From an uncultured Lachnoanaerobaculum sp. (lineage in GTDB: Bacteria; Bacillota; Clostridia; Lachnospirales; Lachnospiraceae), in assembly GCA_937925515.1 (NCBI GenBank), contig CALALP010000080.1:1-13057 (forward strand): a DNA stretch of 13,057 nucleotides, given 5' to 3'. The stretch's first letter is position 1; each line of letters opens with the position of its first letter. The position numbers and the translations under genes are program-made. The notes beneath the pieces are model-generated. The model saw only the letters and a program-made list of their open reading frames with translations. It made no database searches and was not told where the DNA came from. Shown one piece after another: positions 6,409 to 13,057 of this stretch.

Positions 6409-9400
6409 TCAAATTCCTCCGAGATAATTCTCCATGCTCCATTATAGCTGTTATTATCTCTTATATAACTTATTGCCTCAAATGACAAATGCTTTATTTC
6501 TTCTTCATTTTCATAAACTTTTAGCACTTCTTTTGCAAAGTCTTCTGCCTCATCAGTAATCTTCATAACCCTTTTTGCAGACGGTATGCCCTCTGCACCT
6601 ACGGAAGTTGTTACCACTGCTGCACCATTATGAAGTGCCTCTATAACCTTACCCTTAATTCCTGCACCGTATCTAAGCGGCACTACAACCACTCTAGTAT
6701 TTGCATATAAATCTTCAAGTTCCTCATCACTTACAAAACCTTTAAATATAATGCCCTCATTTGGATTATGAAGTGCTTTTATATCTTCAGTAGCATTTGA
6801 ACCTACTATATAAAAATTAATGTCTTTTTTAGCTCTAATACTTGGGAATATCTCCTTAATAAACCACTTTAAAGCGTCAGCATTAGGTGGGTGAGAAAAG
6901 CCACCTACAAATAAAAGCCCCTCTTTCTTTTCAAAGTCAAGTTTTGATTTATCTATAAAGTCCTCATACACATAGGCAGTTATTGCCTTTACTCTAATGT
7001 CAGGGTCAATATTTTTAATGCAGTCAACCTCTGTTTGGGACGGATAGTAGCTCATATCTGCTTTATACATAAGATTTAACTCAATAGTTTTCCAGTAATC
7101 ACTTTCATCTTTCTTAGACTCATCTTTTGTAAGTTCATACTCTCTCATAAGTCTTAGAAAATGTAAATCATGCCCATAGTAAACCACCTTTAAATTTGTA
7201 TGATCTCTTATAAAATCAATATACTTTGTCGCAATATGAGGTCTGTTCATATATACTAAATGAATGTCTTTTGCATGCTTTTCAATCCAACTCCATATAT
7301 CTGCCTGCATTCCATAAAGTATTTCAACTCCCATTTGCTCAAGTGTAGAAGTATAAGGCTCTTGTTTTGCAAAATTATCTCCTAGAAACTTGATTATATA
7401 CCCCCTACTTATAAGCATTTTTATATATTGAAATGTAGTCTTTGAGCCTGCGTCTTTATCATAAGTAGGTACATAATGGTCTATAAATAAAATAATTTTT
7501 TTATCCTTACTTCTTTCTCTAGCTCTAAATGGGTCAGGATCTCCATTATTTTCAAATTGGAGTGCAAACTCTTTTGACCATTTTTCTCTAAGTTTTAATG
7601 AGTTTTCAACTTGATATTTCTTAAGCCCACTACCATTGACATCTGTTCCATTAGAAATTCCCTCAAAATGTACTACTATTGACTTAGGCTGTAAGCAAAC
7701 CTTGTAACCTGCCTTTCTAACCTCAAATGCAAGGTCTGAGTCTTCACAATATGCAGGTGCAAATCTTTCATCAAAGCCACCTATATTTTTCCAAAGCTCT
7801 TTGGATATAAGAATTGCCGCTCCTGATATATAATCTACTTCCTTTACATAGTTATATTCACATTTACTTGGATCATCAAGTCTGCCATAGTTCCAACCTG
7901 AGCCGTCGCTCCAAATGATACCACCTGCCTCTTGGAGTCTGCCGTCAGGATAGATAAGTTTAGAACCTACCATTCCTATACTCCTATCTTTTTCTATAAG
8001 TTCTACTAGAGAAGATAGCCAATTAGGAGTAACCTTAGTATCATTATTTAAAAACATAATATACTCGCCTCTAGCTTTTTTTGCTGCTTGATTGCAGTTT
8101 TTAAGAAAGCCTTGATTTGTTTCATTTCTACTTATAACAAGGTTTTGTGCAAATTTATCAAGTTCTTTTGTTGCATCTGTTGACACATCATCAGCTATAA
8201 TTACCTCATAAGTTACATCTTTTGTATTTTCAAGTATGGAAACTAAGCAAAGATAGGTGTAATTAATCTGATTGTATACAGGAATAACTATACTTACTTT
8301 TGGATTTTCAAATTTTGGAAATGTAAGCTTTCCATATTTCTTGTAGTCCTCTCCTATCTTAAAATCGCCCTCAATAAGATTCTTACCCTCTTTAGTGGTT
8401 TTAAGCCTTATATATTCTGACGGTTTTGTAACTGCAAGCTTTAAGTAATTTAGTTTTTTTCTTCCAATGCTGCCTTGTGGGTACATCTTATCAAGCTTAC
8501 TAACAAGCTTTCTCTTTATTTTATAAATAATTGCCTCATGCCTTTTAAAGACATTAAGTGCCTGAACAAGATTTTCATTTTCATTTCTAAGATTAGCAAT
8601 TATATTTTCAAGATTTACCACATGATTATCAGTAAGCCTTTTAACCTCTGTAATCTTTTTAATTGTCTTATCTCTTTCTTTAATAACCTTTAAAACTCCC
8701 TGCTCTCTTTCTTTGGCAATCTCTGCCTCTTTTCTAAAATGTTTTACAACTTCCTCAGTTCTTGGAGTAATAAAGTAATTATCTAAGTAGATTTTTTGAC
8801 TTTCTCCATGCACAAAGTCCTGAAACTCTTTTTCTAATGTCTTAAACCTTTCTATGTCCTCATCAGTAATGCCAAATCTTTTATATAGGATAATGTAGGA
8901 GTTTTCATTGCTTAAGCCTAGCTTATCTGAAAAACTCTCAAAAAATGCTTTTAAAGCACGATAATATAAATATTTCTTTTCTAGTGGTGTTTTCCAAACC
9001 CACTCATAATCAATTCCTATAAGTTTATAGTCATTTGTATTAAAATCTTCTATAATGAAATTGTCAAAAATAGCGTCATGGTTTAAACTGCCTGTTTCCT
9101 TACATATCTTTTCAAATGCCTTTTCAATTTCTGCAACAGGCAAGTTTTCATCAACTATTTTTTCTCCCAAATAAGAGGTAAGGCTCTTTCCTTTGACATA
9201 AGGAAAATAAGCATTAAAACCGTCCTCGCTAAACTCTGTTTTTAAATAACTTACTTCGTTATTTTCGGCCAGTAATTTATCAAAGTTTTCTTTTAATGAC
9301 TGTATATGGGTTTTGCTTTCTTTGGATAATGCTCCCTTGCATACTCTTTTATTACCCTTTTCATCTTGCTCAATTACAGTTTTAATTCTAAGTTCCTTAC

Positions 9401-10193
9401 GTCTAGTTCTATTATATTTTACATAAATAGCATTTTCTTTTTTTCCTGTAATTACAATATAGGAATTAGCTAAGTTTATAAAATCATTTGTTTCGGCACT
9501 ACTTGCAAATTTTTCTGCAATATCTGTATTTAAAAATTCAGGATAATTATATGCAGGCAAATATCTCGATATATCACTTTTACTTGGAAGATAATCATCT
9601 GAATAGATTGAAAAAGGAAGTTTATAATCATATATCGGATAATAAAAATTCCAATCCTTAAAGCCTGCTTTACTTAATTTTATATTGATTTCATTTCTGC
9701 TAAGACTTTCTTCTAATTCCTTTGCACCTGCAAGAGTTTGTATTCCAAATCTATTATCACAACAAAGTATTAGCTTACCATTTTCATTTAACTTATCTTT
9801 GATTAAAGATAGATTTTCTAATTTTGAAATGCTTACTCCCTCATTTTTTCTATTTGCCAAAAAAACTATATAGTCAAATTTTTGATTTATATTTTCAAGT
9901 CCGTTATTTAAAAATGAAAGCTTATAATCAGCATATCTTTTTTTTATAAAATCAATGCTTTTAACATTTTCCTCATACAAACTTACATTAAGTTTTTTCT
10001 CTAAAAGAGGAGCTATAACTGCCCCATACTCATCATTTATTACAAGTACATCTCCCCCCTTAAAATCAATCCATTCTATTGCTCCCTCTCTTTGATTTGA
10101 AAAAACATATAAATTTTCAAGTTTAGGATTTTCCTTAAGCAAAAGAGCCTCATCATCTTTATATTTATCTAGTAATTTAATATAGTTATCCAC
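6405..10193 (-). CDS. Fused methyltransferase-like / kinase-like / coiled coil / GT2 / GT4 glycan polymerase-terminator
   Basis: A 1262-residue cytoplasmic protein. Residues about 30-190 look like a class I methyltransferase fold, with VLVINDEYGAV where the SAM glycine loop should be, an acidic EE at 74-75 and FDYIVF at 106-111; the glycine loop is degenerate. Residues about 245-470 are kinase/phosphotransferase-like: HDAIFDN supplies Asp373 and Asn378, IDYEW supplies Asp395, and Lys286 is a plausible ATP lysine. A charged coiled coil spans about 480-560. A GT2 domain (632-860) has VSIVIPVYN, NND (716-718) and CEDSD. A GT4 domain (898-1262) has VGGFSHPPNADAL and PLRYGAGIKGKVIEAL. The order of the first three parts matches WbdD of E. 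coli O8/O9a; fused methyltransferase plus rhamnosyltransferases are known from WsaE of Geobacillus. I infer it builds, measures and caps a glycan. The GTG start at 10193 has GAGGG 5 bases upstream. Confidence 0.85.
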   Translation of the reverse strand: MDNYIKLLDKYKDDEALLLKENPKLENLYVFSNQREGAIEWIDFKGGDVLVINDEYGAVIAPLLEKKLNVSLYEENVKSIDFIKKRYADYKLSFLNNGLENINQKFDYIVFLANRKNEGVSISKLENLSLIKDKLNENGKLILCCDNRFGIQTLAGAKELEESLSRNEINIKLSKAGFKDWNFYYPIYDYKLPFSIYSDDYLPSKSDISRYLPAYNYPEFLNTDIAEKFASSAETNDFINLANSYIVITGKKENAIYVKYNRTRRKELRIKTVIEQDEKGNKRVCKGALSKESKTHIQSLKENFDKLLAENNEVSYLKTEFSEDGFNAYFPYVKGKSLTSYLGEKIVDENLPVAEIEKAFEKICKETGSLNHDAIFDNFIIEDFNTNDYKLIGIDYEWVWKTPLEKKYLYYRALKAFFESFSDKLGLSNENSYIILYKRFGITDEDIERFKTLEKEFQDFVHGESQKIYLDNYFITPRTEEVVKHFRKEAEIAKEREQGVLKVIKERDKTIKKITEVKRLTDNHVVNLENIIANLRNENENLVQALNVFKRHEAIIYKIKRKLVSKLDKMYPQGSIGRKKLNYLKLAVTKPSEYIRLKTTKEGKNLIEGDFKIGEDYKKYGKLTFPKFENPKVSIVIPVYNQINYTYLCLVSILENTKDVTYEVIIADDVSTDATKELDKFAQNLVISRNETNQGFLKNCNQAAKKARGEYIMFLNNDTKVTPNWLSSLVELIEKDRSIGMVGSKLIYPDGRLQEAGGIIWSDGSGWNYGRLDDPSKCEYNYVKEVDYISGAAILISKELWKNIGGFDERFAPAYCEDSDLAFEVRKAGYKVCLQPKSIVVHFEGISNGTDVNGSGLKKYQVENSLKLREKWSKEFALQFENNGDPDPFRARERSKDKKIILFIDHYVPTYDKDAGSKTTFQYIKMLISRGYIIKFLGDNFAKQEPYTSTLEQMGVEILYGMQADIWSWIEKHAKDIHLVYMNRPHIATKYIDFIRDHTNLKVVYYGHDLHFLRLMREYELTKDESKKDESDYWKTIELNLMYKADMSYYPSQTEVDCIKNIDPDIRVKAITAYVYEDFIDKSKLDFEKKEGLLFVGGFSHPPNADALKWFIKEIFPSIRAKKDINFYIVGSNATEDIKALHNPNEGIIFKGFVSDEELEDLYANTRVVVVPLRYGAGIKGKVIEALHNGAAVVTTSVGAEGIPSAKRVMKITDEAEDFAKEVLKVYENEEEIKHLSFEAISYIRDNNSYNGAWRIISEEFE

Positions 10194-10206
10194 ATTATCC
10201 CTCTTT

Positions 10207-11532
10207 TTAAATTTGATATAATTCAGCCTTTACTTCTGACTCCATATCATAAATTCCTACTGTATTCTTATTTGAAATCACTGTAATATTTGCTACATCA
10301 TAAAGTCTATGATAAACTACATGCTTACCATTTTCAAAGCCCGTACAGCTCATAGATAAAAGATATTCTCCACCTTGAAGAGTCATCTTTTGGGTAAAGT
10401 TCACTTCATAAGTATCGCCCGATTTTACAGGTTTTATATCACAGCCCTCATACAAGGTATTTGTGCCTGTAAGGTCTGCACCTTTTTTATCTTTAATTGT
10501 ATAAGTAAATATTGGTGTTTCTATACTTGCATTAAATCTTATTCTTTCTCGAATAGTAAACATTTCCCCCTTTAATAAAAGATTAGTTACTTCTCCTTTT
10601 TCATCTAAAAGCCCTAAATCATAGATTTCAGCCCTACCGTCGCCATATTCTGTAAGATTGGGATTAAGTGTAAGTTTATCTTTCATTAAATTTTTACTGT
10701 CTAATTTAAATTCATCTACTTTTGTATTGTCAAAGCCGTCAGTATAAGATTTATTAAATGTTTCCTCAGTAAGTACCTTTTCTACATCATCAAGTCTATT
10801 TGCAAGAATTTTCTTATATAAGTCCACCATTGCTCCTGCCGCACCCTCTGCCACAAACTTACCTCGGTTAAGTAAAACTACTTTATCACAATACTTTATA
10901 ACACTTCCCATATCATGCGTTACCATAAGTATTGTAGTTCCATTTTTTCTGATTTCGTCCATACGCTTATAGCATTTTGCCTGAAAAAATACATCTCCTA
11001 CACTAAGTGCCTCATCAACTATAAGTATGTCAGGCTCTACATTGATAGCAAGTGCAAATGCAAGTCTTACAAACATTCCTGAAGAATAGGTCTTTACAGG
11101 CTGATGAACAAAATCTCCAATATCTGCAAATTCTAAAATTTCAGGAAGTTTCTTATCCATTTCCTCTTTTGAAAAGCCCATCATAGTTCCATTCATATAG
11201 ATATTTTCAATGCCTGTATAGTCCATGTTAAAGCCTGCACCAAGCTCTAAAAGTGCTGAAATATTGCCATTTACCTTTGCACTTCCGGTAGTAGGATTTA
11301 AAACCCCTGTTATAATTTTAAGTATTGTTGATTTTCCTGAACCATTTGTCCCTATTATTCCAACAGTAGAACCTTTTTCAACCTCAAAACTTATCTCATC
11401 AAGTGCAAAAAATTTCTTATGATACTCCTTATGCCTTATACTAAGTGCCTCTTTTAATCTATCAATCGGTTTGTCATATAATCTATATACCTTGGTTATA
11501 TTTTCAACTGATATTGCAAGATTTTCTTTCAT
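10207..11532 (-). CDS. wzt: Polysaccharide ABC exporter ATPase with C-terminal glycan-binding domain (Wzt-like)
   Basis: A 441-residue ATP-binding subunit of an exporter that moves an undecaprenol-linked polysaccharide across the membrane. The nucleotide-binding half carries Walker A GTNGSGKS (61-68), the degenerate signature YSSGM (149-153) usual in this subfamily, Walker B ILIVDEA (169-175) and the H-loop His206. After a linker, residues about 290-441 form a beta-rich domain with the DLTGTNT pattern typical of Wzt carbohydrate-binding domains; in E. coli O8/O9a this domain recognises the chain-terminal cap before export. TagH-type ATPases without such a tail are a less good fit. The ATG at 11532 has GGGGG 8 bases upstream; the earlier ATG at 11556 would overlap the permease gene and has no ribosome site. 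It starts 13 bases after the permease and ends 13 bases before the large glycosyltransferase gene. Confidence 0.9.
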   Translation of the reverse strand: MKENLAISVENITKVYRLYDKPIDRLKEALSIRHKEYHKKFFALDEISFEVEKGSTVGIIGTNGSGKSTILKIITGVLNPTTGSAKVNGNISALLELGAGFNMDYTGIENIYMNGTMMGFSKEEMDKKLPEILEFADIGDFVHQPVKTYSSGMFVRLAFALAINVEPDILIVDEALSVGDVFFQAKCYKRMDEIRKNGTTILMVTHDMGSVIKYCDKVVLLNRGKFVAEGAAGAMVDLYKKILANRLDDVEKVLTEETFNKSYTDGFDNTKVDEFKLDSKNLMKDKLTLNPNLTEYGDGRAEIYDLGLLDEKGEVTNLLLKGEMFTIRERIRFNASIETPIFTYTIKDKKGADLTGTNTLYEGCDIKPVKSGDTYEVNFTQKMTLQGGEYLLSMSCTGFENGKHVVYHRLYDVANITVISNKNTVGIYDMESEVKAELYQI

Positions 11533-11545
11533 AAGTAAAGCCCCC

Positions 11546-12355
11546 TTATAATACATCTGAAAAATGTGGTCTTAGCTTATTAAATACCTTAAGCCCCAGT
11601 ATTAAAATGATAAGTGTAACCACCCAAAAATAAACTGTCTGTATTGGTCTTTCAATAAATAAATTTACCTGCAACATACTATCCCTGTAACCATAAACTA
11701 TATAATGCATTGGGTTTATCTTAAGTAATTTTTCAGCCCAAGACGGAAAATTGCCAAATGTTTCAGGCGACCACATTATAGGAGTAAGCCACATTCCAAA
11801 CTGTAAGCATATACCTACAATTTGTGCCATATCTTTAAAAAATACATTTATTGCACATGCTATATAGGTAAGTCCTAGTGTAAATACTGACATTGCAAAA
11901 GTATAATAGATAATCTGTATCCAACTTATTCTTGGAAATTTTCCAAAGCAAAAGAACATTAAAAACATAATAATTATAAATATACCATGTGTCAAAAGAC
12001 ATGATACAAGTTTTATAAATGGAAGTATTTCTACATTAAACACAACTTTTTTAACAAGGTAATTATATTCAGAAAGTACCCCAACTCCGGAGTTAAGTGC
12101 CTCTGCAAAAAAGAACCAAGGCACTATCCCCGGAACAAGCCATAATACATAAGGTACTGGAACAGGTGGTGTACTTTTAAAACCTATTTGAAATATCGCA
12201 AAATATATAACTACCGTTACAATAGGTTGTACAAACATCCAAGCAATACCAAAATATGAACCTACAAATCTCTTTTTAAAATCTGCCTTTGCAAGGTCTA
12301 AAATAAGTTTTCTTTTACTTACCAAATCTTTAAAAAGAGTATAGAGATTTCTCAT
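11546..12355 (-). CDS. wzm: Polysaccharide ABC exporter permease (Wzm/TagG-like)
   Basis: A 269-residue ABC-2 type membrane subunit with about six transmembrane segments. The amphipathic N-terminus leads into the DFKKRFVGSYFGIAW motif (about residues 25-39) typical of O-antigen, teichoic acid and rhamnan exporters, and the later LTPIMWSPE segment (about 191-199) is also usual in the family. It should form a dimer that pairs with two copies of the ATPase encoded just downstream and export a lipid-linked glycan. GGAG lies 7 bases before the ATG. It follows rfbC by 24 bases. The permease alone does not separate Wzm from TagG; the extended ATPase partner favours a Wzm-Wzt type system. Confidence 0.9.
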   Translation of the reverse strand: MRNLYTLFKDLVSKRKLILDLAKADFKKRFVGSYFGIAWMFVQPIVTVVIYFAIFQIGFKSTPPVPVPYVLWLVPGIVPWFFFAEALNSGVGVLSEYNYLVKKVVFNVEILPFIKLVSCLLTHGIFIIIMFLMFFCFGKFPRISWIQIIYYTFAMSVFTLGLTYIACAINVFFKDMAQIVGICLQFGMWLTPIMWSPETFGNFPSWAEKLLKINPMHYIVYGYRDSMLQVNLFIERPIQTVYFWVVTLIILILGLKVFNKLRPHFSDVL

Positions 12356-12379
12356 AATCTATCTCCAATCATTTACTTT

Positions 12380-12943
12380 TTAAAACTTAAAAGTATCTTT
12401 TAAGTTTCCCCATTTCTTATCTTTTTCAGAAATAATCAAATCGCCGACTTTTGGCCATTTTATAGCTATTTCTGAATCATTCCAAGCTATGCCGCCCTCA
12501 TCAGTCGGATTATAAAAATCAGTGCATTTATATGCAAATTCTGCTGTTTTTGATAAAACTAAAAAGCCATGAGCAAATCCCTCGCTTATATAAAACTGCT
12601 TTTTATTCTCATCAGATAGTATAACTCCAAACCATTTTCCAAAAGTAGCTGAGTCTTTTCTTAAATCAACTGCTACATCAAAAACTTCTCCTTTAAGTAC
12701 ACGAACAAGCTTTCCTTGAGGGTGTTCTTTTTGAAAATGAAGTCCTCTTAATACTCCTTTTACGGACATACTTTGATTGTCCTGTACAAATGTCATATTA
12801 AGTCCTGCCTCTTCAAAATCATTTCTATTATAGGTTTCTACAAAATACCCTCTTTCATCTTTAAAAACTTTAGGCTCAATTATATATAGACCTTTTATAG
12901 TTAAACTGTCTACAATACACTCACTAACCTTTATCTTTCCCAT
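12380..12943 (-). CDS. rfbC: dTDP-4-dehydrorhamnose 3,5-epimerase
   Basis: A 187-residue cupin enzyme that epimerises dTDP-4-keto-6-deoxyglucose at C3 and C5, the third step of dTDP-L-rhamnose synthesis in the cytoplasm. The family signatures are all present: FKDERGYF (27-34), QDNQS (54-58), GVLRGLHFQ (63-71, with the likely catalytic His69), DVAVDLR (89-95), EGFAHGFLVLS (121-131), Tyr138 in FAYK, and GIAWND (151-156). Length is normal. AGGAG is 5 bases before the ATG. It is the first gene after the candidate promoter at 12981-13010 and probably leads the exporter operon. rfbA, rfbB and rfbD are not in this window and may lie to the right or elsewhere. Its position suggests that the exported glycan contains L-rhamnose. 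Confidence 0.95.
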   Translation of the reverse strand: MGKIKVSECIVDSLTIKGLYIIEPKVFKDERGYFVETYNRNDFEEAGLNMTFVQDNQSMSVKGVLRGLHFQKEHPQGKLVRVLKGEVFDVAVDLRKDSATFGKWFGVILSDENKKQFYISEGFAHGFLVLSKTAEFAYKCTDFYNPTDEGGIAWNDSEIAIKWPKVGDLIISEKDKKWGNLKDTFKF

Positions 12944-12980
12944 GATTTCTCCTATCTTTACAAACTTATTGGGCTATTGC

Positions 12981-13010
12981 ATTAAAATATTTAAACTTAT
13001 ATATTGTCAT
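12981..13010 (-). promoter_or_regulatory. Candidate promoter of the rfbC-wzm-wzt glycan operon
   Basis: On the minus strand ATGACA (13005-13010) and TTTAAT (12981-12986) each match five of six consensus bases and are 18 bases apart. Transcription would begin near 12974, about 30 bases before the rfbC start codon. The GC-rich hairpin at 13016-13050 ends 5 bases upstream of the -35, so it would be outside this transcript. Confidence 0.45.
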
Positions 13011-13015
13011 TAACT

Positions 13016-13050
13016 TGGAGTTTTCCTCGCCGACGGCGAGGAAAACTCCA
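13016..13050. repeat. GC-rich perfect hairpin, copy B
   Basis: A 16-bp perfect stem (13016-13031 with 13035-13050) with a GAC triloop. Core and loop are the same as in copy A at 18-54, in the same orientation. The outer arm reads TGGAGT where copy A has TGGGGA, and both changes are matched on the opposite arm. It lies between the rfbC promoter and whatever precedes it beyond the window edge. No T-run follows on either strand within view. Confidence 0.85.
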
Positions 13051-13057
13051 GATATAA

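Noticed and set aside
13051..13057. The window ends as termini of one large mobile element marked by the two hairpins.
   Set aside because: No transposase, integrase or target duplication is visible, and the enclosed genes look like ordinary chromosomal operons.

Overview
The window looks like the chromosome of an AT-rich, low-GC Gram-positive anaerobe, most likely a member of the Clostridia (Bacillota). I base this on strong AGGAG-type ribosome binding sites before almost every gene, frequent AGA and ATA codons, a lipoprotein with a Gram-positive style signal, and a TagGH/Wzm-Wzt type polysaccharide exporter. The genus cannot be read from the sequence. Genes are tightly packed; no gene-free stretch exceeds about 250 bases.

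Left part (1-3322). A GC-rich perfect hairpin (18-54) lies beyond the 3' end of a two-gene minus-strand unit: a lipoprotein of unknown function (1041-1565) followed by a secreted metallo-beta-lactamase-fold hydrolase (94-1020). Facing away from it is a BCCT-family transporter (1817-3322, plus strand). The shared upstream region holds divergent promoters and a perfect 14-base palindrome, a candidate operator.

Middle part (3323-4961). This is a small, repeat-rich accessory patch. It contains a long hairpin with a possible promoter of its own (3370-3441), then an AAA ATPase/DUF4143 gene (3535-4788) broken by a single in-frame TAG just after its Walker A motif. Two near-identical 37-base direct repeats bracket the gene. 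A related inverted repeat overlaps its likely promoter. A clear intrinsic terminator (4926-4961) closes the operon that arrives from the right.

Right part (4986-12943). Six minus-strand genes appear to form one operon, transcribed from about 13000 down to 4926: rfbC (dTDP-rhamnose synthesis), a Wzm-like permease, a Wzt-like ATPase with a C-terminal carbohydrate-binding domain, a 1262-residue multidomain protein, an AI-2E-family membrane protein that overlaps the previous gene by 4 bases, and a small HigA-like XRE regulator. The large protein reads, in order: methyltransferase-like fold, kinase-like fold with its catalytic residues intact, coiled coil, GT2 glycosyltransferase, GT4 glycosyltransferase. 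The first three parts are collinear with WbdD, the O-antigen chain terminator of E. coli O8/O9a, and the neighbouring Wzt tail is the kind of domain that recognises the terminal cap. I infer a rhamnose-containing cell-surface glycan that is polymerised, length-controlled and capped by one fused protein and exported by its neighbours. This is the most interesting system in the window.

A second copy of the GC-rich hairpin (13016-13050) lies upstream of the rfbC promoter. The two copies, about 13 kb apart, differ only by two compensatory base-pair changes in the aligned arms, so the structure itself seems conserved.
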